Of a stretch of 64,000 nt of DNA, positions 42,701-54,900 are shown one piece after another. Source of the DNA: Doris montereyensis. Taxonomy: Eukaryota; Mollusca; Gastropoda; Nudibranchia; Dorididae. A model generated the notes under the pieces. It saw only the letters and a list, made by a program, of their open reading frames with translations. It made no database searches and had not been told where the DNA came from. A program made the position numbers and the translations under genes. The stretch covers positions 125,001 through 189,000 of the forward strand of contig JAXRKP010000017.1 of assembly GCA_037039925.1 (NCBI GenBank), read 5' to 3'. Position 1 is the stretch's first letter; each line of letters begins with the position of its first letter.

Positions 42701-43680
42701 TAACTTCACTGGTTATCAAACCGGTAACTGTTTAAGACGGCGAAATTTCTTGACAAGTACACGCATGTGTACCTGCTGTAGAAGTTGAAGGGCGTTTACT
42801 CAATTCCTTGTGGAATGAAGATTTTAGGCAGCATTTTAAGCCACTTATAATGCAAGTTTTAATAGTTTAGTGAATCGGATTTTGATGTGAGTTTGAAAAT
42901 GACAGCAATTTAGATCTAAAACGATCAAGAAAAAATCTACTGCTGAGTGGTCTATTAAACTTGAGCAATGTCATATAAAGGATGTATGTCATATATCAAA
43001 TGAAAAAGAAATGCAAATCTAAAAAAAAGTATTTATTAAACTTATTTCCAGTAGTACATGTACAAGAAATATTTTACTGACATTTGACAATATGTCTTGC
43101 ACGAGTTACTTCCCTTGCTTGGACAAATAGCTTAATAAAGTCTTGCACTTGGATGGCCATGAGTTAAATATTTTGTGAATAACATTAACAACAAACCTGA
43201 GTTACAAGAAAAAGATGAATAGAAAATGTTTTGGACACTTTTCAAATATAAATCATATGATATAAGAACACCTCATTGTTCTTTCTTCACCAGTGTTAAT
43301 GTACATAAAACAACAAAAAATTACTACATGCATCCCCTTTCATGTAAATTTAATCCATTTTTTAATAATAGGCACCTGATGAAATGAGTACCGCTGAATT
43401 TTATTTTTAACTTCACTTAGTTACAGGCTTTCTTTTCTCTCTTTTTTCAGGAGCATAGGAATTTATCTGGACACGTTGAACATCTTCATTCGTATTGCTA
43501 TGATGTTAGCAGGTGGTGGCAATAGACGCAAATGAGATTTTTAACTCAACATCAACTATGATCATTTGTAAGCTATTCCTGTGTGATACCATCTGAAATA
43601 CATCAAAGCTTTTGTGCTTTCATGAATATTAGGTTGTTTTTTTAATTTCTATTTCTAGTTGCTAGTTTTTAATAAATTTA
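36747..43680 (+). CDS. GHITM: GHITM (TMBIM5/MICS1), whole transcribed span from first coding exon
   Basis: Growth-hormone-inducible transmembrane protein, a BI-1-family multi-spanning protein of the inner mitochondrial membrane. It is implicated in cristae organisation, cytochrome c retention and mitochondrial calcium/proton exchange in vertebrates. Seven coding exons are visible: 36,795-37,008; 37,418-37,529; 37,806-37,947; 38,653-38,850; 40,347-40,445; 41,747-41,918; 43,451-43,535. Splice phases match throughout. The corrected product is about 340 residues (human about 345). Landmarks are GKGFVAGGAAIGIGAL, RDTYMYFGG, MNFMMRNS, GATFAAMIGTGM, MCAPSEKFLNMGG, LFLLYDTQKIVK and IYLDTLNIFIRIAMM. 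The N-terminus is basic and hydroxylated, consistent with a mitochondrial presequence. Exon 4 carries five single-base indels, so the genomic frame is broken there. An AATAAA lies at 43,671, 136 bases after the stop. A 5' non-coding exon is implied by the acceptor at 36,746. Confidence 0.93.
36795..37008 (+). CDS. GHITM: GHITM exon with start codon
   Basis: Begins MLSAKMLGCGRVPVTAF and ends LMAPAGDS plus one base, donor GTATGG. The exon itself begins at 36,747 after CTCTTTACAG. An in-frame TGA at 36,759 makes the ATG at 36,795 the first possible start. It encodes the Arg/Ser-rich presequence and the RTGLGRRAKRK segment conserved in GHITM. Confidence 0.88.
37418..37529 (+). CDS. GHITM: GHITM coding exon 2
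   Basis: Starts after CTGTTTTTAAG, ends before GTAAGT. Encodes FNLGKGFVAGGAAIGIGAL, the first membrane segment, and GAIEKAV. Confidence 0.92.
37806..37947 (+). CDS. GHITM: GHITM coding exon 3
   Basis: After TTTTAG, ends before GTCAGT. Encodes MWTPEVKQRIRDTYMYFGG, a membrane segment and RSPAVMNFMMRNSLL. Confidence 0.92.
38653..38850 (+). CDS. GHITM: GHITM coding exon 4, five indels
   Basis: After TTCTGTGCAG, ends before GTAATT. It starts SIGATFAAMIGTGM in frame. The recognisable family sequence then hops frames: LPYTPELAP, then LTWLLHTGVMGAVVA, LTLL, GGP, LVRTAWYTAGVVG. The breaks map to C-runs near 38,706 and 38,783, an A-run at 38,732-38,734 (one base short each), and T-runs at 38,795-38,797 and 38,806-38,809 (one base long each). 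The net change restores the phase needed by exon 5. Confidence 0.88.
39655..39722. repeat. (TA)n microsatellite
   Basis: About 60 bases of TA in the long GHITM intron 4. Confidence 0.95.
40347..40445 (+). CDS. GHITM: GHITM coding exon 5
   Basis: After TTTGTCTTCAG, ends before GTAAGTTG. Encodes LSAVAMCAPSEKFLNMGG and a glycine-rich membrane segment ending FVSSI. Confidence 0.93.
41747..41918 (+). CDS. GHITM: GHITM coding exon 6
   Basis: After ACAATGTAG, ends before GTAAGT. Encodes SAFFPPTTALGAGLYS, then GGLVLFSLFLLYDTQKIVK with the BI-1-family DTQ motif, then PFDPVN. Confidence 0.93.
42152..42317. mobile_element. pogo/Tigger-like MITE, copy 1
   Basis: 166 bp starting CAGTAGTTG and ending in the inverse CGACTACTG, flanked by TA on both sides. 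The interior (AAGCACACTCTGCATAAACA, then GTGTTCTCAT) matches copy 2 at 47,155. TA target duplications and CAGT termini fit the pogo/Tigger branch of Tc1/mariner. It sits in GHITM intron 6. Confidence 0.75.
43451..43535 (+). CDS. GHITM: GHITM last coding exon
   Basis: After CTTTTTTCAG. Encodes SIGIYLDTLNIFIRIAMM and GGGNRRK, then TGA at 43,533-43,535. Confidence 0.93.
43671..43676 (+). terminator. Likely GHITM polyadenylation signal
   Basis: AATAAA, 136 bases downstream of the stop codon, in T-rich sequence. Confidence 0.55.
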
Positions 43681-46600
43681 TATATGCTTTCATTTTCAAA
43701 ACACATACTGAAAATTATCATTGAGCTTACATGCTCGATAGATATCCAGTGACTATGACTAAGAATGTTATGATAACGAGTGTACAATAAGAACCATTTC
43801 AAACTTGTCTTAAACTTCACTAATTGAGTAGTTTCCAGTTTCGTCTTAAAAGTTACAAATATTTTTTTTCCTCAAAGATCTCAAATCAATTTTTTGAATT
43901 CTGAAATTACTGAATCTCTAGTCTAATGAGCTTGACGATTAAAGACTACATTGAGTTTCATGTTCCTTCCTCCTTCTTTTCTTAATATAACTCATTCTTT
44001 TCATTATTTATATAAAACATGGCATCATGATAAATAACTGGTCATTGTTTTGTATGTCAAAAGAAAGACAAGGATTTTGAATAGCAGGAATATAAGTGTG
44101 TCTAGAATTTACCTCCAACTCCCAAGTGATATTTTTGATATGAATTATAATTTCAAATGGTGCGTCAAGATGGACTGATACTGATACTGATACTGATAGT
44201 GATGTATTCAAAATACATGTATTGTAAATTTCAGACAATGTTGCGTTCTTCATTTTTAAGCCTGGCAATATTATTTTGTGAAATGGCCCTTTGCGAAATC
44301 ATTCTTTGTTTTCATATCTAATGTTTATGTTGTGCATTGAAATGTTGTGATTGATAATTTGAAAAAAGACTTAAAAACTGAAAAAATAACTCTGAATTAT
44401 TCTGTTTCAGTACATTTTGACACAATTTTATTTGTTATCGCCTATCTTTTTTAATCCACTGCTATTGAAGTTAAATATCCCAGGGAATATATGTGTATGA
44501 CACAGATGCAGTACATATTCTTTCTCATTATCGTATTTATTAAAAAAACTTTTTATTAGATTCTTAATTCCATGTGCATTTCTTTGTCCCTTAAATACTT
44601 TTATCAAAAGGTAAAGATTGTAAATACATTTGTAAAAAAACAGATTTCATGAATTAAATATGTTGACATTTGTGATTTGAGTTGGGTTTCTTTTTTTCAT
44701 TTGTAGTTCTCTACATTTTTTAAATCTGTATCTCAACTTGATGAATGTGTGAACTAACATTGGGAATCCATTTACCTTTGTATTCAATTTGTATCCAACT
44801 TTTATGTTGATTTGGGGGGGGGGGGGGGGATGGATGCACCAGGTCTAGTCTTCCATTTATTTAATTTAAAAAAACAATACATTTTTTCAACATAGATGTT
44901 TGCTTTAAATCCTTCCATCTCATCTTTTTTCATCGAAAGGATGAGGGGAAAAAGGGGTGGGGAGACACAGATTTATCATATTTAAAACACATGGGTATTC
45001 ATTATTAACCCCTGGCGTTTTTAATAGACCGGAGCATGCATCATGATCGGACAAGGTGAGAACAGTTTTATTGCTCCCGTCTTGCATTGGCTGTATCCAT
45101 TGTGCCTTCAGGTCTTCGTGGCGAGCAATGGTCAATCCGCCCGCGCGCTCGCCACCTCAGTGCTAAAGAGCTGAATGGTTTCCAGGTTTTCCTTATTTCT
45201 TGCATTAAATTTTTCGTAAATGTTGAATTTCTGCACCATACTGGATGAACTCCCTTGGAGATCCCCCGCCCCCAATTTGTTGCTCCCCGACCTACTTTCG
45301 CCTAAATGCTCATTTTCTCTGCTTCCCAAGCACCAGGCATTTGGCGGTCACTACTGTAATACTTTCAGGCTCACTACTTACAGAATTTACCGTTTGATGA
45401 TATCATGGATCCCAGCTTGATTTCAAGCCAAACGTCTCCATTCAGTCTGGGCCTAGGCCTAACAGAGGCCATGATGGGTTTTGATTAGGAAGCAACTAGA
45501 CATTCTAATACAAAATTGAATGGGCTTTCTTGTGTGCTTGTTTTTCAGATGTATTGTGTGCAAGTTGCTTTATGGAGCATCTAAACACTTTAAACACCTC
45601 GAATGAGCTCCCCAAGCCGTAATACACCATAAGGAAAAATGGTATCATTGTAAAAAGTTCATTTTTAGCACAATCTGATTCGACCAATCAGAGCCCATCT
45701 CATCATTCGTGGAGCAAGCATGCAACGTTAATAAAAAGGTGTTTGCGACCTGATTTCTTCCTGGCTCCTCACTGGCTTTCCTCAAATATACCACCCTAGT
45801 TTGCTAAAAGTATGAGAGCATATTGTATCACATTTGCTACCACAACACATGGTTGGAACCATTTGAATAGAGCTTTCAGTGGTATAACCCAGAGTATAAG
45901 CCATATTATGTTACTAGTAATACTACATTGTAAACAGAGGGGACAAGGTGAGGATGGAAATACTGGAGGATTTGGACTACCTACTCTTTGCAATTTTTGG
46001 CCTTTAGAAGATACAAATTTAATACAATGGGGGAAGTAAATGAGAGAACTTCACAAGACACCATTGTCATCAAGTTTTATTCATATGATCTAAACACACA
46101 TATCATAGCAAATAAACCATGGTACTGGCTCTTGAGAAACAGAAAACTGGATTACAATATTAAAAAAAAAACAACAACAGAATTGTCTACAGTAAACTGT
46201 AAATCTGAGAATTGAAAGCAAATCTGTAGCTTCTTTGGTCACTTTTGTTACAAACACAAGTATAAATGGGCACGTGAAAGTGTTAAAAAATAAAAATAAG
46301 TTGCTCTCATATTCATAGTGCATTCCATTCACGCCAATGTCAAACCTATCAAATATTATTTTATATTTTTTTCACATCATGAAGTCCTTTCGTGTCTTTG
46401 TCTTTGCTGTGAGTCTTTTCTCTGTCACGTCTTTTTGCCATCCTCTGACTTAGAATTGGTCTCTTTCTTTACAGTCAGTATAGTGTTCATGCAGTTGAGG
46501 CATTCATCAGGTGAGTTCTGGGGAGAAAGTAATCATTTAATTTATGTGAAGGAATACTTCTTGGTATCTTACCCCTTAATTTAACAGGGCCATATGTCAA

Positions 46601-46850
46601 GTAGTTTGAAGTAGTAAGTAGGCCTACACTGATATCATCCCAATGTAAGGACGATAACTCTTGCAAACTTTTGGACCACACTCACAAAAATCTCGACAGC
46701 AAAGAAAGTCAAGGACATAATCACTTCCAACTAAATTCTATAAAAAGTTAAATAATATATTTTCAGTCAAAATGATAAGAAATGGTTTTATTGGCAAAAT
46801 AAAACTAATAAAATGCTCAAAATTGGGGGACCAGTGCAAATCATGTCTGA
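43681..46850. other. Convergent intergenic region, no firm gene
   Basis: GHITM 3' flank and the space before the CCAR1 3' end. Contains an ACTGAT hexamer tract at about 44,175-44,205 and a G-run at 44,813-44,830. Two adjacent minus-strand ORFs (45,329-45,132 and 45,135-44,920) look non-repetitive but carry no domain I recognise. Confidence 0.4.
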
Positions 46851-48770
46851 CAGAACTACTTTCACTTTCACTATCAATGTTTTCATTATTTGAGTTCAAC
46901 ACATCATTCTATCAGTATCCAGATCTAGATCTGGCACAGAATCATTAGCATAATCAAGACTGATATTGATTTCTTCATTGTCCTCAACAGGAGAACCAAT
47001 ATTATGAATTTGAAGAGACCTTGGGTTGCCGTTAAAACCTATCTTTAAAAAAATCAGATCTATTTTGAGAGTTGCACAACAGAGTACACATTGGGATGAT
47101 TCAGTTCAAACAGGAAATGTCAAAAATAGGAAAGAACGAAGCATATATTAGGTACAGTAGTCGCTGGATAAAGCACACTTCATAAATGCACACTCTGCAT
47201 AAACACACGCCTACATAATATGCTGACCGAATATTTACTACATAATAATAAAAGTGTTCTCATAAACACACGGTATGCATAAAAGCACAATTTTTCCCTG
47301 CGCCCAAAGGGCGTTTCATTTATTCGGCAACTACTGTATTTGATAACGGGCAGCAGCAGGCAATGCGGGATAATACATTATCGGTAATGTGACAAATTAA
47401 GGGTTAACAGGTGAAATTAGGCAAGCATAGCCTATTTTTGTAAAATAAACAATTTTAGTCATTTTTTGCAGTAAAGTGGGGTTTTTTTGCTTTTGAGTAA
47501 CTGTCAAAATACAGTCATTCTATATCATTGAAAAGTTTGTAGCGTCCTTCGTTGCCATAGAAATGGCCGCTATCTTGGATTTCGACCCAATTTTCAAAAT
47601 CTATCTCCTCCTTAGTTATGAATAAATTCACTCAAAACCTGTGCAGATAGTCTTTTCCATTCAATATCTAAAGAGTAATGTCGGATTTTATAAAAATATT
47701 TTGGATAGTTTTTTTTTTTAATGAATTTTTGAAAATACTATATATCATGAATGTACAAAAACAGCATTTTTATTAATAAAAAAATTCTCTCAAAAAGTTA
47801 ACAATATATTTAAAAAACCGACGTCATTCTATTAACATTGTCAAGAGGAATCTGTGTGCCAAATATAATACAAATCGTTCAGTTAATGGTGGAGGAGATG
47901 TAATTTTTGTGTTAAAAAACTACATTTCGAAAAAAATGCAAGTAAAAAAATTAAAAGAAAATAACACAAAACAAACGCTCAGACGGGTTTCCCTTGTTGA
48001 AGCAGCCCCTTACTCGTTCGACATTCTCTGGCATTGTTACTAATGTAAAGAGGATTATAAATCTAGGTTTAGATGTGCACTGTTATGAAAACAGACGTCA
48101 AAATGACAAGTTTTTTTTCTTTTTCCTCTACATCATATGCTTGTGCGCGTGTTAACATACACACACGTGCAACATCTCTTACATCTAACAAAATGGGCGA
48201 AGTGTGATCAGTGTTGGCAGAAACAAAGTCAACTCGGTATTGCCACATTTGGTGATTAACCGCAAACACACAGGTTTTTACTGCCATCCTCTCAGTCAGC
48301 GTTAGGGTAATTTACGTCAAAATTTTGATTGTTTTTAACTATCCTCGATTACAAAATATTTTGTAAAAAAAAAATGATACGTCTATGTACATTTTTCTGC
48401 CATGAGCTTGTAGATAAATGATCGTTCTACCCGAATATGCAAAGATGAGAAAATCAACCTTTTGATCCAAAAACTTGCCAGTCCAAGTGGTTCCCCAGAA
48501 AGTCCCAAACATTTTATTTAATTCACAATACAAGGGTGAGAACTCAGGAATATTTTCGACATTGGGTAAGGCCTCACAAGGTTTTCTGTTTCATGTATAG
48601 AAATTTGTCATAACAGCGACATGGCACCTTTCCCTAGTTGTCTTGTTATAAATAAAATTTATATTGCTCTTCCCATCATACAACGGTAGTGAGCCTTCTT
48701 GAAAGCAAATATTCAAATATTGAACAAAGGTGAAAATGCAGCACTACGTCTATAAACGTTGTTCAGACTT
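46851..48770 (-). other. Expected site of CCAR1 3' end, exon not recognised
   Basis: The CCAR1 reading frame is still open with a good donor at 48,772, so at least one more exon is expected further along the minus strand. No clear coiled-coil exon was recognised. An acidic minus-strand stretch at about 47,025-46,905 ends in TGA (NDSVPDLDLDTDRMM) but has no known counterpart in CCAR1. The remainder is AT-rich non-coding sequence. Confidence 0.35.
47155..47336. mobile_element. pogo/Tigger-like MITE, copy 2
   Basis: 182 bp, left end CAGTAGTCGCTGGATAAA, right end inverse CAGTAGTTGCCGAATAAA, TA on both sides. Interior is collinear with copy 1 about 5 kb away. Confidence 0.78.
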
Positions 48771-48772
48771 AC

Positions 48773-48929
48773 TTGGAATCAGAAGCATGATGATGCCATT
48801 CTTTGTTGAGGGTTTCAGCCGTTGAAAATTTGACCCTCTCCTGATCTAAATCTTTTCTTGTCTTGTGAAGATCTTGTTCAACTTTGTTGTAACTGTCCTC
48901 TTTTTGCAAGAGTGAACTTTTTACAGATT
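48773..48929 (-). CDS. CCAR1: CCAR1 coiled-coil exon 2
   Basis: After TTCCTTTTGCACAG; SVKSSLLQKEDSYNKVEQDL then HKTRKDLDQERVKFS and ending HHHASDSK. Donor CAA|GTAAGT, so at least one more exon follows. Confidence 0.82.
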
Positions 48930-51900
48930 CTGTGCAAAAGGAAAAATGCAAAATTGTTTTTATAGAAAAGTATCGTGACATGTCCTGTCCAAAGGTGAAG
49001 TTCTACTTCATGCTATAAAAACTGGAGGTACGCTCTGTCTCTATGGGCTGGGCATAAATGCCTTAAAACATGAAAACCTTCAAGCATCATAATGGTAGCC
49101 GGATAAAGGTTGACCCTATCCCATACAATTAAATAACAATAACAATGAAACACAAAATTTAGTATCATGTTCTTCTAGATTGATAGAAGAGCTTTTAAAA
49201 CCAATTTCAAATGCTATCCGATGTTTTCCCCCCATTTTTAAAAATAGCTTTTCTTCTCTCAATATTGATACCAATATCATGTGACATATCTTGTGAAGCA
49301 GAGAATTTAGTTTACTTACTGAGCTCTTCTGTTAAATCTGTTACATTCTTCTCAAGTGCTGTTCTGGACTTATCACTGCGATCTAGTCTCTGCATTAGGG
49401 ATTCTATATCAAGCAATGCCCCCTTGTAGTAAATGAAGCCAGGGTTGTCTCCCTCCTCCTGACCTGTTGCTGCTATTGAATTTGACTCGGTCTTGGCTCC
49501 AGAAAGTTCTAAGAGTTTTATAAGCTTTCTCTGTTACCTTTCGTAGAAGGAGAGAAACAAAACAAATAAGGTTTATTGCATGAGAAACGTAAGCTTTGAA
49601 AAACCAAGAATTAAAAATATATATGTAAGAAACGAACATGAAGCCTATAGATTAACCAGAGACAAGAGGTCCAGGCCTTACAGACTGCATGCTATGAAGT
49701 CTTTTGTATAGTATAAACCACAGAGAAAATGAAGAGGAGGTGATGAAGCCATCTTGATTAGAGAGACTACATGTTAAAAAGTCTATATAGACCTACATGG
49801 GAAGATGGGCCATGCATCACTACCTCAGCTCTTTTCCTCATACTGTAAACAAACAAATCAAATCCCTTAGAAAGAAATTTGAAATGCATTGAGCAATGTG
49901 ATACAAGTTTTAAACTCTGTTGTGCAACTCTCACTAAATTACTTCCATACTGTATATGTTAAAGGCTGCTAAACGTGAGTCTATCAAGGGACTGATGTTT
50001 TAGTTTTAGTCCAGTGTATTATGACAACACAGTCTCCAGTGAATGATGTATTTTGTCACTTAGCAGGGAAAGAGCAGGAGCTCAGATTTTTCTCATGTTC
50101 AATTTCCTTAGTTTCAAGTTTCAGCACTGATACAGTCCAACAGCAAAAAAAACCTGATATCATTGGTTGCAACAAGCTGTGGTTTGTTTTAATTAAATCA
50201 TAAAAAAAGCCAGAAACAAAGAAACTTGGGTAATTGTTGAAATTTAAAATCAATAGTTTAGAAATTTCTTAAGTTCACAGGATGAGCTGATGGCAAGATG
50301 ATCTCAATGCTAAAGGAGATATTGAGACAGGCTTGGTGTGGGAAATTTGTTGATCTAGCAACATGTGAAATTGGAAGAAATAGAATCTGTGTTGGAACAA
50401 ATGGGAGCAATGATCTAGTTGATACAAAATATTGATAAAATTTAAAATGGTATCATGAAAAAAAAGAAGGTAGCATACTGCCACAAATGTAGAACTCAAA
50501 ATCTTTTATGAACTCATACAGTTTTTCACTCACGATTATCACTAGAAATTTTCACTAAAAACAAAAGCTCATGAATGAGATCTTATTTTAGGGACTTACC
50601 AAACTTTTTACGAGTAAATTCGGAGGAAATTTTCTACAAGATCAGGGGCAAACGGTTCCAATCATACTTTAATAGAATCAATACAAATTTATCATATGAG
50701 CAACTCATTACACGTGTGGCTGAGTGATTAGGCTGCCAGACTGGGGATCATGAGATCCTTGGTTTTCCAACATTGTGTTCCTTGGGAAAAATACGAAACA
50801 TACATTTCTCAACTCTACCCAAACGCAAATGCGTACAAGCACTAGCTTGGGAGTAAAAATCTGCATCAGACTAGTGTCCAGACCAGGAGGTGATTATCGT
50901 CACTTGTTCTGCTTCATGTTACTGAAACCGGGATAGGCTCTGCTGCTCTATGGGCTGTAACAGCCTTGAAGTAACTTTTGAAGGAACTTATTCCACTCTG
51001 CGTTGAGCAAAATTACCTCTGGCCAGTTGATCTACATCAGGCTTTAAGTGAATTTCACTTTCTTCACCCTCCTCAAGTTGATCATTGTCCGCCGCCTCAG
51101 CGTTGTCGGTCAATTTCCGATACTTGAAATTCTCCTGTGAGTCACTTTCTGTAGCAGTTTCTTAATCTGGCAGGGATACATACAACAAGAGAATGCTACA
51201 CTAAAAAATTTGACAAATGAAAATAAAACAAAGGGAATGGAAGCTGAAATCCAACACTAACAGTAAGGGAGAAGGTGAATTGGACATATTGATGTGTGTA
51301 GACCTACAAAAAGCTATGACAATAATCTATACTTTATGATTAAGAAGCTACTAAAATAAGAATTGTATAATAAATGATTGCCTGCAATAAAATGTTCATT
51401 GTCACAACATGTAATTTCTAATCAATATACATGAACTCAATCCCTCCCGAACTGACATGATGACTTTAATCTTATCACTATGCGAATACCTCTCCTTTTA
51501 ATTTTTCAACGGATAAAAAAATAATTTAGGGTCATCAGTAGCCTAAATTAAGTCTGTTAATTTACTTGATACATGGTCATCACCATATAAATGCATCACA
51601 TTTCACGTATGAAAACTGAAATGCTTGAATAAAGGTATGTGTTAAAAATTGATGATTCAAAAAAGGAGGAAAATACAAAATGTCATAAGCAAAAATTTTT
51701 AAAAATATAAATTAACATACTTTAATGACTCATACAAGGCAAACTAAGAGGAAATGTGATTCTACACTGTTTTGCAAACATTTGTTTACCTGGGCTCTTG
51801 ACAATTTAAGACCCAACGTATGAATTATGTCCTCTGTGTCTTTGTCGCTAAGATACCCACAATGATTTTGATCAAAATAAGAAAAGGCTAGAAGAAGTGC

Positions 51901-54900
51901 TGGATTTGTTGTCTTCTTTTTTTCCTCCTGTTTCTTTTTATTTTTATCTTCCTTATCTGTGGAGAGAAAAAATCGCAATGGTCAATATAAAAAAAAATGA
52001 CAAAGAATTAAATTATGCAGAAGAAAAACACACAAAAAACGAATTTTTACAAACAAAAGATACAATCTTCACATTTGAAAATTATTACTAGGGGATCCAA
52101 AAACATTTGAACAGGGAAAATATCAATAACTTCGATAGTTTGTGTCTAAAATGCACTCCTTTGAAGGGAAGTGACTTTAGTCAACCAGAAAATGTTATGT
52201 AGATCTATACTAATGTCCGCTTCCAGTTCCGTTATAACGTAGATCTAAACAACATGGTGTGGTCTTATTAGTTCAAGGATAAATAGGGGAGCACTGTCAC
52301 AATGACATCTGAATGATGCATTCATATTCTTGAAAAATTTTGGTTTGCCCTGGAAAAAAGAAAGTTAACATGGGATGTCAGTGGTTTCAGCAAGATGGTG
52401 TCACACCACATACACAGCAGTTTGTGTAAGACAATCAGTGGCTCTCAGGTCATTTCGCTGAGAAGATGATCAGCTTCTTCATGCCCAACAACTGAGCTTA
52501 CCACAGTCCTGATCTCAATCCCCTTGATTTATACCCTTGGGGACATTTGAAAGGCATTCTTTATATATGTAAGTTCCCAAACCAATTTCAGATGAGACAC
52601 CCCAAATTCATTTGGATCATTGTCATCAGGTCTGCAGCACTTTTTGTCTTGCTCAAAATTGCGTTTTACGAGGAGGATGCCATGGAGAGCATATTTTGTC
52701 AATGTCTGCTATTTCCTGTTCAAAATGCCAGTTTTACGTCATAAGTTCAGGTAATCTTTCCGCGTGGCTGTTAAAAAGATGTACCGAGTTTCATTTTAAA
52801 ATCTTGCATGGTTAACATCTTATCTATATTTTCCTGGGTTTGTTTTTCTTATTTGGGTCAGTAGGTATTATTTAAACAGTTTCCCTGCCAAAAAAAGAAA
52901 AATGACTGTCTTTGAATAAAAGAGTTTGAGCATGATTAGAAACAATGAAAACAGCACATCTACCAATTCAGACTGCATTAACAAACCTTATTTGTGACAA
53001 CAATAAATTCAATCATATAAACATAAAGTATAAGATATGTCGACAGACCTTTGTCATATTTTCTTTCCTCGTCCTTGCCCTGTTTGAATAAAATTGATTT
53101 TTACAAAAGCAAATTAGAGCAAATTCAGTTTTTCGTTATTAAAACAGTTTTAAAGATAGAGAAAGCTATTCATTAATTTTCAAACTGAAAAAAAAAGACA
53201 GCTTATAAAAAATATGTATATTTCATTGATGTTGAACGTAAAAATATAAGATAGATAAGGTAAGATAATTTTATTGACCTCAGATGAGAAAATTGACTTA
53301 AGTCACATGATACAATTTTACAATGTTATAACTGAATTCTATCTAAACATTAAAACACAACTAAAATAAAGGAATGAGTGAGGAGACTGCAAAATTGGAA
53401 AATTTACTTGATCGTAGGCAGCTGTACTGTCACGTTACAAACAAATATCATATTCAGATATTCCATCTAATATAACATTTTGATTTCTTTTTCGTGACTA
53501 GAGAGAAAAAGAAACCAGTGTTTGACCTGAGCAACAAAACATGAAGAAAATACATGTGACATATTGCAATAAATGAAAAGGAATGTAAAATGAAATACCG
53601 GCAAAATAGAAAAGCATAAAGTAAGAGCAAACGCAAACATGTGAAATTATCGCTTACCTCATTATCATCTTCTCTGTTGACACCATTATCGTTGTCGGCT
53701 GTTTCATCTCTTTCATCCTAAAACGAATTGAAAGATAAGTTTGTTGAAAATTTTCCATATTCCGTAATGTTCATACTTGTTAGTTAATAGTTACTTAGAG
53801 GTTGTTTTTTTCTTTTTTGTTTCATTTGTTCAGGAAAGGAAGTGCTCTTTGTTTTATACTTTTCTTCATTATGTCACATTCATTGTCTTTCAAGACGGAT
53901 GAGTAGAAAAACATTTCTGCCTTAGTTCTATTCGTTGCCATCTCAATCCTCATCTTTAAACTGAACAAACAATATCATGGTGTGTCTGAATCAAGCAATC
54001 TATAGAATGATAGCAATGACGATAGTGATTATGATGAGATTGCCTCTGTTATGAGCTGTTATACATGTAAAACAAGTATTTTAATCACATCAGCCGTTCA
54101 GCCTTTGTGCACATTATATATAAGTAATTGCATGTAAACAGGAATGTGTTCAAAGACAAGACAATCAAAGGCTGAAAGTGAAACCATTTGTTTTAAAAGT
54201 TGTAAATGTAATCCAGGATATTTGCTACCTATGAATTATCTTGTTAATGCAAAAAGAACTAAAGTCTACCTTTTCATCAGTCTTTCTTCGCTTTGGACTA
54301 GGGTCCTGAAAAGAAAATATGACATTTTCGCTTCAGAATACACAAGAATTGATTCTATATTGTTGAGAACATGTCAATGTAAAATACTGGCGAGGCTTAT
54401 CACATAGACAAACACATTTGAAATGATTTCAACACACTCTTACATAAACAAAAGACCTTTAGAATAATCAATTATTCTACGGTTAACAATATTCCTTATT
54501 TGGAAGCCTACCTCGCTTTTCGATTTCTTTTCATCCTTTTTATCTTTTTCCTTGCTTTTATCATCTTTTTCCTTCTTGTCATCCTTCTTCTTTTCATCGT
54601 CTTTCTTTTTTCCTCTTCTTTCTTTTTATGGGCACAAACAATGGCAGAATAGATTTGGAACCCAAAATCTCGCATCAACATTTCATTGAATAATTCAGCA
54701 AACAACGATACCTATAGAGAAACATTTAATAAAATACAAATAGTTATTAAACTCAAACCAATGCATTATTTTCAAAGAAATGAACCGAACACCACATCAA
54801 CTTTGTTTTGTAACAACAAATGATAAGCACAAATTCTTAAGTGCAGCCTGATATTTACAGCAATTTATCAAGACATGCAATGTGTATTCAGACAAAAGGC

